The notes below the pieces were generated by a model that was not told the origin of the DNA, searched no databases, and saw only the letters and a program-made list of their open reading frames with translations. 64,000 nucleotides of DNA from an uncultured bacterium. GTDB taxonomy: Bacteria > Verrucomicrobiota > Kiritimatiellia > CAIKKV01 > CAITUY01. The stretch lies in the NCBI GenBank assembly GCA_903908715.1, contig CAIVSY010000016.1, forward strand, positions 83,850-147,849. The letters are read 5' to 3'. Positions 33,545 to 41,960 of this stretch are shown in pieces (the stretch's first letter is position 1; the number at the start of each line of letters is the position of its first letter). The position numbers were made by a program, and so were the translations under genes.

Positions 33545-35719
33545 CTAGGCCGGCTGCCCTTTGGCCCACTCCAGAATTGATAGCGGCAATCCATCCACCT
33601 TTAGAATCAGTGCCTCCATATCACCCTGCTCACCAGGAACAAACAGATTATCGCCCGACTTGCGTCCCGCCAAGGCCTTCCCCAGTTTGCTGCTGCAAGA
33701 TATAATCCCCATAGAAGGCTCTTGATCCCACTCTCCCAGAATATAGAACCAATGATCGCTTCCATCCTGATAGCGAAGGCAGACACTTGTTCCCATACCA
33801 GCTTTGTCGGCCATACTACCCGAAAAATCGGTTCCTCGCACCTGATTGAGATCCTGCTCCCATTCCGCTCGTCGGCGGAGAAGAATGCCCTGCTGTTCCT
33901 TCGCCGTCTTATATTCGAAGTTCTCACGGAGATCCCCATAACTGCGCGCGATCCCGATGTCCCGACTATTCTTCGGGATATCCTCGTTCACGAGCTTCTC
34001 CAGTTGTTTCTGGCGATTCTTATAGGATCGCCATGATGTAAGCCCCCCCTGGATAACAGCTGACTCCTCCCGGCTCTCCTCCAGCAAACGGGCAAGGTGT
34101 GGATGGGAAATGCAAATCCGCCCAATCATCGCCTGCGTATCCAACGGAATCCGCCCCATTGAGGTCTTGAGCATGCGAATAATGCTGGTTTGCTGAACCT
34201 CATTCATGCTTTCGACTGCCGCCTCCAGCCACTTGCGCTGCTGTACCAGTTCACCCAACTGGTTTGCAGCCTTGAGTCGCTCCCCCGTGTAGGTCCGTTC
34301 GAAGAGCGGCAAGACATGAAACATCAGGTCGCCGGCTGTGCCTATTCCCCACAAATCAAGCTTTTCCGGGTGGCGTGCCAACCACAAAACCATCTCAACG
34401 CCAGCCTGGCGACGCGCCAGTTCCTCGCGGAACACCCCGGCGATCGCTCCCTCCACGCCCCTCTCGATCAGGAAATCAAGAAACACATTCAGTGTTGCCA
34501 TTGGTGCACGGGGCAAGAGCTTCAAGATGGCATCCTGTGTCCGCTTCTCGTCTTGTCCAGCCGCAGCTTCCACAAACGCCGAGAGCTTCTTGGCTGGTAA
34601 GTCAACGGTTGCAGCCAGCAAGGTGTCCGGCAGCAGCAACCCCTCCAACTGAGATTGCCATGGGATCCACTCCTCCGGAAGATTCCACTGTCGCGCCGAC
34701 AGAACGACTTTCACCCGCAATGAAACGTCAGTGTCACCAAAGCCTTTTAAGAGGAATTGCAGTCGGTCTGCAACCACGTGCCGCCCGGCGTCGTCTGCCT
34801 CTGTCGGCCCCATAGCTGCCTGCAATTCTTCGATTCGGCTCAGGATGGCGTCAATCGTTCGCTCTTTCGCCAGAAGTTCAAACCAGCGAGCGTCGTAATT
34901 GATTTCGCGGTCAAGCAGCTGAATCGGATCACTCCGCTTGACTGGAATCACAACGAGCGGGTCATTCTTAAGTGTCTTCCGTGCAGCCTCCCAGAATGTC
35001 TTCCATTCTCCCGGCGTCAATATTCCGTCGGTCAGGATCTCCTGCAAGCGCGAGACCGGCATCGCACCATGACTGCGCAAGGCAATTCGAACAACCTCCG
35101 CCGGTTGTTGTTCAGCCAGGGACTTCAAGCCTGCCGGATCCAAAAAGTGCCGCGCCTGGAGATGGTCATCACTGACGAACTGGATGGCTTCTGCAGCATA
35201 AGCCATGGACATCTCGTGACCGCGCTTGCGAACGAAATCAATGGTAACCCTTTCGTAGAAAGGGTCAATCGAACGCACCCTCCCTATGCCCCACGTCCTG
35301 TCCAACCCCAACACACCTTCTTGCAGTTTCAGCAGCGTGTCCAACCGGCGAAAGCATTCTTGCATCGGGATAGTCTTGGCAAAACCCGCATGCCCAACGA
35401 ACTTCTTCCGGAGAGGATCGTTACGAAACGCCCAGTGAATGCGCTTTTCCACATGGCGCCGAAATGCCGGATCAGTTTCACGCGCGGCTGCACGATTCCG
35501 TACCGCCCGGACCATGGCATCACCCAGATCACGCTCCTCAAGTGAATCTTCCAGCAGTTCAGCCCAACTGTCGGCCTGAGCCGTCATTCCCGCCCTGCGG
35601 AGTTCGTCCAAAGCCCCAAGCATATCATCCAGCGGGATTGTTTCAGCAGACAAGCCCGCGAGAAACCACTCTTCAAACTGATCCTCACCCATCTGCGCCG
35701 TGATCCCTGATGCTTCCAT
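33545..35719 (-). CDS. greA: giant GreA-type transcription elongation factor
   Basis: 724 aa from ATG 35719 (AAGG seven bases upstream; the track begins at 35752). The last 160 residues are a Gre factor: coiled coil with the catalytic acidic tip IARSYGDLRENFEYKTAKEQQ, matching the Asp and Glu that sit near the polymerase active site, then a FKBP-like C-terminal domain (VPGEQGDMEALILKVDGLPLSILEW). The N-terminal 560 residues are helical and of unknown function (TWGIGRVRSIDPFYERVTIDF looks like a small beta unit). Chlamydial GreA has a similar size and layout, supporting PVC ancestry. The response regulator follows closely. Confidence 0.88.
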   Translation of the reverse strand: MEASGITAQMGEDQFEEWFLAGLSAETIPLDDMLGALDELRRAGMTAQADSWAELLEDSLEERDLGDAMVRAVRNRAAARETDPAFRRHVEKRIHWAFRNDPLRKKFVGHAGFAKTIPMQECFRRLDTLLKLQEGVLGLDRTWGIGRVRSIDPFYERVTIDFVRKRGHEMSMAYAAEAIQFVSDDHLQARHFLDPAGLKSLAEQQPAEVVRIALRSHGAMPVSRLQEILTDGILTPGEWKTFWEAARKTLKNDPLVVIPVKRSDPIQLLDREINYDARWFELLAKERTIDAILSRIEELQAAMGPTEADDAGRHVVADRLQFLLKGFGDTDVSLRVKVVLSARQWNLPEEWIPWQSQLEGLLLPDTLLAATVDLPAKKLSAFVEAAAGQDEKRTQDAILKLLPRAPMATLNVFLDFLIERGVEGAIAGVFREELARRQAGVEMVLWLARHPEKLDLWGIGTAGDLMFHVLPLFERTYTGERLKAANQLGELVQQRKWLEAAVESMNEVQQTSIIRMLKTSMGRIPLDTQAMIGRICISHPHLARLLEESREESAVIQGGLTSWRSYKNRQKQLEKLVNEDIPKNSRDIGIARSYGDLRENFEYKTAKEQQGILLRRRAEWEQDLNQVRGTDFSGSMADKAGMGTSVCLRYQDGSDHWFYILGEWDQEPSMGIISCSSKLGKALAGRKSGDNLFVPGEQGDMEALILKVDGLPLSILEWAKGQPA

Positions 35720-36146
35720 GCTTCGCCCTTCTGTCTTCATGTTTTTTATCATATATCATAAGCTGGCGCACAGAACAAGCGCATGATCCTTTTGAAAGCA
35801 TCCCTACGCTTGAGCCCGAATGTCTTCGCAGAAGACTGGTCTACTAAAGCTTGGTACTGACTGAAAGGAATTCGGCTCATGAAGCCTCTGAATTATTTTA
35901 CAGGGAGAATCTGACGTTGAGCAACATCGCACAAATTCCCAAAGTCTCTAATATTCATTTCTCTCGAAATCGGAGGGGAACCATAGAGCAGAAAGCCTGC
36001 GCTAATGGGCCGGGGAGCTGGACCGTCCCTTCATCCACCTGTCCTGCTCCAATCGAGACTCGGCCGTCCCGAGCCATCCCTCTCGGTTGCCCACTCTACC
36101 GCCCCCCCCCGCACGATGCCGCAGTGCCTCCCCCCTTGGGGCAGCC
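35720..36146. other. gene-free stretch between greA and the mannosidase
   Basis: About 430 bases. The first part is AT-rich and should hold the greA promoter; from 36000 onward the sequence becomes GC-rich and C-rich, including a nine-C run at 36102-36110. The plus-strand ORF at 35851 shows no recognisable protein features. I see no RNA gene or clear repeat. Confidence 0.5.
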
Positions 36147-39071
36147 TTACCCCTTGCGTTTCCAGCCCACTCCGACGGTGGCGATGCCATGAGGCGGGAC
36201 AATCACGGTCACAACCCGCCCGTTGACGTTGGCCGTCCCCTTCTCCACTTCGCGCTCCAGAAGGTCCAGTTCAACCGCCGACTCCGGTTCGGGCATCAGT
36301 CCGCCTCCCGAGAAATCCAACTTGGCGATCACGCGCTCGCCGATTGGATTGAACACCCGTACCACCAGGCGTCGGCCATCCTCCGCCTGCTTGACGCCGC
36401 ATAGCACTGCTGTCGACGGCGTTAGCCTCAAGAACCGCCCTGAAAGCGGACGGTTCCCTTCATGAACATCCGTCCCCATCACCCGTAAAGCCTGATTAAA
36501 CGCCTGCCCGTCCGCAATGGCGGACTCCACAGGCAAGTCGCCGCGGAAGGGACGGATCGCCAGATGGATCTCATGTTGTCCGATTTCCGGCAGGATGTCC
36601 GGATCGTAACTACCCCGGATCAGCGTCAACCGGAGTGTGCTGCCCTGGAGGGAATGCCCGTACTTGCAGTCATTGAGCAGCAGGCATCCGGCCTGCGCAT
36701 CGCCAGCCGTTCCCGTAACCTGCGCCCACTGCAGGGCAGGCACTTCCTCCCGCTGGTTCAGGTCCCGGTCGAGGGCGCCAAACGGAATCTCATAGCGGCC
36801 CCGCGCATCCTTGAGGGCCAGCGGCAGGACAAAACTCAGAGCGGGCACACCCGTCTGCGGCGTGCCGCGCTGGAACCAGGTTCCGGCAATCCGGATATAC
36901 AATTTCGGATCGCCGCGCCGGATTTCGTACGTCACCGTGAACTCGGATTCATAGATGGCAAGATCGGCCTCCAGCGTGGCCCGGTACGGGCCGTTCAATC
37001 CCCGCCGCAACGCCTTCAGGCGCGGATACTCCGGCGGTGTGCCGGGGTGCTGGATCAGCCAGGCGGTCATGCCATGCGGTCGTTCCACCTCGTATTCCAG
37101 CACGGGCGCGGACGGCATCGGCTGGATCAGGTCCACGCCGGCAACCTTGTCCAGCAACCGCCGGACCCCCCCAGTGGCCGGATCGATCTCGACGCGCAGG
37201 AACTCGTTCTCTAGGCCCTCCGCACCACGCTCTACCATGGAGTAGCCGCAATGGTGTACCGGACCGTTCAAAACGACCGGCTGATCCACCGGTCCGGCAT
37301 TGTCCGCGGCTCCTGAAACCTCTTCGATCACCGTATATACCGCATAGCCAAGGCCCGCAACGCTGACTGGGAACGCCACCGTGGCATAGTCATGGCCCCA
37401 GTACCCGCCCCCGCCAGTCACCTGGGCCGGCGCCACCGTGCCGTCCGGACCCTGTACCCGGTACCGGCGGTTCCGCATAGGGGTCGTGCCAGCCGGACCG
37501 TTGTCCCATACGTGCGCATCCACCACTTCATGGCGGTCTCCCGCACCAGGGTTGAACAGTACGATCGGACGGCTTCCGTGCCCCGCACTTCGTTCCGCGC
37601 GGGACAGACCTCCGTCGGCCGTACCAAGTCCCACCCCCGCGCCAAGACCGCTCCGTAGACGGGACGCCGGAGTCTTCAGTTGTTCCCCGCCCGCCAAGCC
37701 AGAAGTATCCAGAGAGGCCGCTAGTGCTTGCAGGGCAGCCCCTTCCGCCTGGGCCGTGATCGCCATCGTCTGCTGATAGATTCCGTGGCTGTATGTGCGC
37801 GTCTCCATCACGCCGGAACCTGGAAGGATATCGTGAAAGTGATTAAATAATATATGGCGCCATCCTTCTTCGAAGGCCGCCGATGGATATGTTCCCAATC
37901 CCGCGGCTGATACCAGGGCCGACGCCGTCTCCGCCACCACCAGCCGGTTCTCGCCGTAGCGGTTGGCTTTCTTGATCAGGGTCTGGGTTGTATAACATCC
38001 CGTAAACTCGAAGTTCAATTCGCCACGATGCACAGGCAGTTTTGCACCCTTTACCGAAACAAGATCGAACCAGAAACGGGTGGTCGAGAAGCGAACGGAC
38101 GGAAAAATGGGCCATGTATTCATGTCCATGGCCCGCTCCAGATCACGCCTTGTTGGGCCCCCGCCGTGATCGCCGACACCGTACACAAACATGAAGTCTT
38201 TAAGGCCTGTTTCCCGTGTGTACGCCAGGAGATCCTGGATCCATCCGGGACAAATTGAACCGCTGTATGCATGGCGCGAGTTGGACTCGTTACGGATAAG
38301 GACCCGTGAACCATCTGGACCCTCCCACCAGAAAAGCCATGGTTTTGGCGTCAGAAGTGTGCCAGGACGGTACATGTACAGGTATCGGATGCCGGCACGG
38401 CTCAGGTATGTTGGCACCGTTGCGGGATGCCCGAACGTATCCGGGGCCCAATCGATAGGGACATCTTCAGGAGTCAACCGGAACAGTTTCTGCATATACC
38501 GCCGGGAATACAGGACATGACGACAAAGGCTCTCCGGTCCAGCCAGGTTCTTGTCCCCCTCGACCCAATGGCTGGCGGTGACCTCCCATCGTCCTTCCTT
38601 AACACGACATGCAACACGCTTCAGAAGGTCAGGGCGGTGTTTTTCCAGTATCTCATAGATGGAGCATTGACTCTGAGAGTAGCAGAACCCAGGATACTCC
38701 TCCATGAGGCGAAGAACGGTGGAAACTGTATCCACTGTCACTGCCACGGTCTCCGGCCACGACCACATCCAGTTCATATCAATATGGCCATGTCCAACGG
38801 CATGGATTGTATAGGACTTCGCAAGCTGTCCCAGCGGTCCAAGACACTGCTCTGCCATCTTTACTGCATCCCTCATCACGGTGTAATCACCGGTTTCTGC
38901 AGCCGCCTGCACCTGCGCGGCGGCTTGCTGGATCAAGGGTTGCCATGTTCCCGCCTTATCCGGATGCAAGAGGCACAACTCCCTTGCCCATCCTAGTTGC
39001 GCCTCAATGCGTTCAACTTCGTGCTGGAACCGTGCCGAAACCAATGCAACTGCTGACTGTATGCCTGACAT
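36147..39071 (-). CDS. alpha-mannosidase, glycoside hydrolase family 38
   Basis: 974 aa from ATG 39071, which has AGGAG 8 bases upstream. Retaining, metal-dependent removal of alpha-mannose from glycans. The N-terminal catalytic domain has the zinc-site motif GHGHIDMNWMW, the nucleophile region PIDWAPDTFGHPATVP and LFNHFHDILPGSG. The C-terminal beta-sandwich region includes VLFNPGAGDRHEV and LENEFLRVEIDPATGGVRRL. Between catalytic and sandwich parts (about residues 465-505) lies a low-complexity Gly/Ser/Ala/Arg stretch (RSGLGAGVGLGTADGGLSRA) whose DNA is far more GC-rich. The downstream half (36147-37800) is visibly richer in GC than the 5' part. No signal peptide is seen, so it is probably cytoplasmic. 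Isomerase and kinase genes at 54022-55628 could use released mannose. Confidence 0.92.
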   Translation of the reverse strand: MSGIQSAVALVSARFQHEVERIEAQLGWARELCLLHPDKAGTWQPLIQQAAAQVQAAAETGDYTVMRDAVKMAEQCLGPLGQLAKSYTIHAVGHGHIDMNWMWSWPETVAVTVDTVSTVLRLMEEYPGFCYSQSQCSIYEILEKHRPDLLKRVACRVKEGRWEVTASHWVEGDKNLAGPESLCRHVLYSRRYMQKLFRLTPEDVPIDWAPDTFGHPATVPTYLSRAGIRYLYMYRPGTLLTPKPWLFWWEGPDGSRVLIRNESNSRHAYSGSICPGWIQDLLAYTRETGLKDFMFVYGVGDHGGGPTRRDLERAMDMNTWPIFPSVRFSTTRFWFDLVSVKGAKLPVHRGELNFEFTGCYTTQTLIKKANRYGENRLVVAETASALVSAAGLGTYPSAAFEEGWRHILFNHFHDILPGSGVMETRTYSHGIYQQTMAITAQAEGAALQALAASLDTSGLAGGEQLKTPASRLRSGLGAGVGLGTADGGLSRAERSAGHGSRPIVLFNPGAGDRHEVVDAHVWDNGPAGTTPMRNRRYRVQGPDGTVAPAQVTGGGGYWGHDYATVAFPVSVAGLGYAVYTVIEEVSGAADNAGPVDQPVVLNGPVHHCGYSMVERGAEGLENEFLRVEIDPATGGVRRLLDKVAGVDLIQPMPSAPVLEYEVERPHGMTAWLIQHPGTPPEYPRLKALRRGLNGPYRATLEADLAIYESEFTVTYEIRRGDPKLYIRIAGTWFQRGTPQTGVPALSFVLPLALKDARGRYEIPFGALDRDLNQREEVPALQWAQVTGTAGDAQAGCLLLNDCKYGHSLQGSTLRLTLIRGSYDPDILPEIGQHEIHLAIRPFRGDLPVESAIADGQAFNQALRVMGTDVHEGNRPLSGRFLRLTPSTAVLCGVKQAEDGRRLVVRVFNPIGERVIAKLDFSGGGLMPEPESAVELDLLEREVEKGTANVNGRVVTVIVPPHGIATVGVGWKRKG

Positions 39072-39227
39072 TCCCGTTCTCCTGTTTGTCATCGGGGGCG
39101 GAGTCTGAAGGTATTCTCCGCTGTCCAAACTGTCGGATTGGCAACCCCTTCCATCTGATCAGGATCCTTACCGAATTCTATGCCTGCCTGACAAATGTTT
39201 TCACTCGCATTCGGCACAACAGCATGA

Positions 39228-39255
39228 TTGAATTCGAACCATTGGGAACTAAAAT
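39228..39255 (+). promoter_or_regulatory. probable promoter of the DUF4412-like gene
   Basis: TTGAAT (39228-39233) and TAAAAT (39250-39255) with a 16-base spacer, about 30 bases before the ATG at 39286. It matches sigma-70 type elements at 4 of 6 and 5 of 6 positions. Confidence 0.5.
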
Positions 39256-39285
39256 TAAGATCGTGCAAGAACAGAAGGAGAGCAT

Positions 39286-40173
39286 ATGAAGATGTCATTC
39301 TGGATACTCGCCGTAACCGCAGCGACAATCACCGCTCACGCTTTGGCAGGGCTTGAAATTACAACAAAAACCATTACGGAAGGGGATCCGTCGGCCCGCG
39401 GAAAGGGGCAAACACATAGCATTGTCACCAAGATGACGGCCTCGGGCGAGAAAGCCCGGATTGATTTCGTGGAAGGCAAGACTCCTGCAGCATCCGAGGG
39501 TGGGTACCTGCTGACCCGAGACGCGGGGAAAACCTTTTTTATGGTATCTCCAAAGGACAAGACCTACATGAAATGGGATACCGAAGCCATGATGGGCATG
39601 GCCGGAGCTATGGGCGGCATGATGAAGATGCAGATCACGGACCCGAAAATGGAGAAGATGCTCGACGAAGCCGGCCCCGTAATGCTCGGCTATCCGACCC
39701 AGCATTACAAGTTCCGAACTTCATACCAAATGTCGATGTCGATTATGGGATTCAAGAACCAGATGTCTGTTGTCAAGGAGGATGAAACCTGGGCGACCAC
39801 AAAAATGGACGTAACCGCCTTTAGTGCATGGATGAACAAGTCACCCAAGACCCAGAATGCCGAACTGGATAAGCTGATTGCCATGGAAAAGGGAAAAATG
39901 AGCGGCTTGCCCCTGAAAACCATTTCGGTGCAGACCACAACAGACAACCAGGGCAAATCAACCGTGAACCGTTCCAGCACAGAGGTTACAAGCATCCGGA
40001 ATGTGAGCGACGTCCAGGTTGATATCCCATCCGACTACCAGGAGGTTGATCTGCTTCAAGCCGCCAACGAAGCACAGGATGCCGAAGAATCGAATTCTGC
40101 CCCGTCTGGAAAATCCATGCCGAACATCAACTTTGGCAACATAATGAAGAAAGCAATGGAGTCAGCTGAATAG
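39286..40173 (+). CDS. secreted DUF4412-like protein
   Basis: 295 aa. A cleavable signal peptide is likely (MKMSFWILAVTAATITAHALA). The mature part alternates beta-strand-like segments (ARIDFVEG, YLLTRDAGKTFFMVSPKDKTYMKWD) with a Met/Gly-rich stretch (MMGMAGAMGGMMKM) and resembles periplasmic DUF4412 domains, whose function is unknown. AAGGAG lies 7 bases before the ATG. It is divergent from the mannosidase. Confidence 0.65.
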   Translation: MKMSFWILAVTAATITAHALAGLEITTKTITEGDPSARGKGQTHSIVTKMTASGEKARIDFVEGKTPAASEGGYLLTRDAGKTFFMVSPKDKTYMKWDTEAMMGMAGAMGGMMKMQITDPKMEKMLDEAGPVMLGYPTQHYKFRTSYQMSMSIMGFKNQMSVVKEDETWATTKMDVTAFSAWMNKSPKTQNAELDKLIAMEKGKMSGLPLKTISVQTTTDNQGKSTVNRSSTEVTSIRNVSDVQVDIPSDYQEVDLLQAANEAQDAEESNSAPSGKSMPNINFGNIMKKAMESAE

Positions 40174-40267
40174 CCGGCTTGTACACATCCTCCATTCCTT
40201 TGCCTGGGTTCATCGCTTGTGCATGAACCCCTTGAAAACTTCGAGTTGCTGCTGCAGAACTTGCCGC

Positions 40268-40489
40268 TTATTTCAGCCTGCGGGCTATCTGGGCGAGATC
40301 GTCCGCGCTCAATCCCTGAGCAAAACCGGGGTCGACCTCTGCAATGGCCTTCTGGATATCGGACGCCTTGCCGGAAGCTGAACGGACCTCCATCACCTCG
40401 CCCGGCATCAGGTCCACTTTACTGCCATCTTCCTTTACAAGGGAACAAATCCCTGTCTCCGGACATAACTGCACATTAAGCTTGCTCAT
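40268..40489 (-). CDS. 73-aa conserved small protein, function unknown
   Basis: MSKLNVQLCPETGICSLVKEDG begins with two Cys close together, followed by acidic segments (KVDLMPGEVMEV) and a C-terminal helix ending DDLAQIARRLK. It has the look of a real short protein with a clear start, but no family is recognised. It lies downstream of apt on the same strand, 72 bases away. Confidence 0.6.
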   Translation of the reverse strand: MSKLNVQLCPETGICSLVKEDGSKVDLMPGEVMEVRSASGKASDIQKAIAEVDPGFAQGLSADDLAQIARRLK

Positions 40490-40561
40490 ATTGACTCCCT
40501 TGTTTTCACCGCATTTCCAACTTTATGAACCAGTATCACAAGTCTACATGCAACACCATTT

Positions 40562-41086
40562 TCAACCGTAAACAATCGGCGCATAAACCGGATATCCAGC
40601 AAGTTTCTGTCGCCCCCCCAGAAAGGCTAGTTCAATGAGAAAATCAATCTCCGCAACGGAGCCGCCCGCCCGTTCAATCAATCTGGCTGATGCCAGTGCG
40701 GTCCCTCCCGTTGCCAGCAAGTCGTCCATCAGGAGCACCTTGTCCCCAAGGCTGAAGGCATCCGTGTGAACAGAAAGCGTGGCCGAACCATATTCCAGGT
40801 CGTAACTCTCCTCATGGCATGAATAGGGCAACTTCCCTTTCTTCCGAATCGGCACTAGTCCGGCCTTGAGTCTATAAGCGATGGCAGAACCAAAAAGGAA
40901 TCCCCGTGCATCGATGGCTGCTACCCTGGTGATCCCTTTGCCCTTATGCCGCCTTACAAAGATATCGACTGCAGCTTTGAATAATTTCGGATCTCTCAAG
41001 ACCGGTGTAATATCCTTGAACAGAATCCCGGCCTTCGGAAAGTCGGGCACATCGCGAACCGCCGTCTTCAATACACGCACACTCAT
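40562..41086 (-). CDS. apt: adenine phosphoribosyltransferase
   Basis: 174 aa from ATG 41086 with AGGAGGAG upstream; the track start at 41161 is inside the LRR gene region. Salvages adenine to AMP with PRPP. Motifs are DFPKAGILFKDITPVL, IDARGFLFGSAIAYRL, VPIRKKGKLP and the PRPP loop VLLMDDLLATGGTALAS. Apt differs from other PRTases by this RGF and the flexible loop, both present. Confidence 0.96.
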   Translation of the reverse strand: MSVRVLKTAVRDVPDFPKAGILFKDITPVLRDPKLFKAAVDIFVRRHKGKGITRVAAIDARGFLFGSAIAYRLKAGLVPIRKKGKLPYSCHEESYDLEYGSATLSVHTDAFSLGDKVLLMDDLLATGGTALASARLIERAGGSVAEIDFLIELAFLGGRQKLAGYPVYAPIVYG

Positions 41087-41153
41087 CCCTGGCTCCTCCT
41101 GATGATTACCCCTTGCCGACCACTCTGATGGGCGACCATAAACACTTGTTGAT

Positions 41154-41930
41154 TCATTCAACGATCATTGTATGCGGCAAGGACTTGCGCACCCTTGCCA
41201 TTTCTTCCCGTGGAAGCATGTTCCCGTTTAACGCAAGAACTTTCAACCCGTCGAGATTCCCGATTGCGGCGGGAAGGTGGGTCAACCGGTTATGAGCCAG
41301 ACTGAGCGACTCCAACCCACGCAAATCGCAGATTGAGTCGGGGAGCGATGAAATACGATTCCGGTCCAACGAAAGAGACTTTAGAGCCACCAGCCCTGAC
41401 ATGGTGGCCGGCAGATCCCGCAGCAGGTTGTCGTCAGCGTTCAACAGCTCCAATTTGGATAGAAGTCCAAGAGATCCCGGCAATTCTATCAAATGGTTTC
41501 TACCAACACTGAGAACCCGCAAATTCCTGAGCGATCCGACTTCATCCGGCAAAGAACATATCTGGTTGTCATTCAGCGACAAGATTTCCAAGACTGTGCT
41601 TCTGCAGAGAGAATCCGGCATGCTCAACAACGCGCACCCCTCCAAACTCAACCTTCGAAGTTGGCGAAGCGAAAGTATATCCTCGCCAATTGCAATCCCC
41701 GCATTCTTGTCGAGGCAAAGCTCCTGCAACCCCTGAACTTCCAAGACGGCCTGAGGTAACGCTCCAAGGCGTTGTCCACTTAAGTTCAACTCGGTTAAAC
41801 CATCCTGGTAACGTATCCGCTGGGCCGGTGTCCCCCGTGGTGGCATGACGGGTGCGGGGGATATTATGCACCCGGAACTTGTCACAACCACAACACCTAC
41901 GATTAACCCCTCCGCTAAGAACCGTTTCAT
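41154..41930 (-). CDS. leucine-rich-repeat lipoprotein
   Basis: 258 aa. The N terminus has a hydrophobic signal followed by a lipobox-like SSGC (Cys at residue 21), so it is probably a lipid-anchored periplasmic or surface protein. From residue about 45 on there are eight or so LRRs of about 23 residues with the pattern LxxLxLxxNxLxxLPxxxxxL (LVALKSLSLDRNRISSLPDS), the plant/Ras-like LRR type. A ligand or partner is not evident. apt follows 67 bases downstream. Confidence 0.85.
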   Translation of the reverse strand: MKRFLAEGLIVGVVVVTSSGCIISPAPVMPPRGTPAQRIRYQDGLTELNLSGQRLGALPQAVLEVQGLQELCLDKNAGIAIGEDILSLRQLRRLSLEGCALLSMPDSLCRSTVLEILSLNDNQICSLPDEVGSLRNLRVLSVGRNHLIELPGSLGLLSKLELLNADDNLLRDLPATMSGLVALKSLSLDRNRISSLPDSICDLRGLESLSLAHNRLTHLPAAIGNLDGLKVLALNGNMLPREEMARVRKSLPHTMIVE

Positions 41931-41960
41931 GATACACCCTTCTCCTTGATCTGGCTGTTA

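Noticed and set aside
35851-36192. 113-aa plus-strand ORF in the greA/mannosidase gap
   Set aside because: No ribosome site, Pro-rich low-complexity composition and overlap with the mannosidase end.
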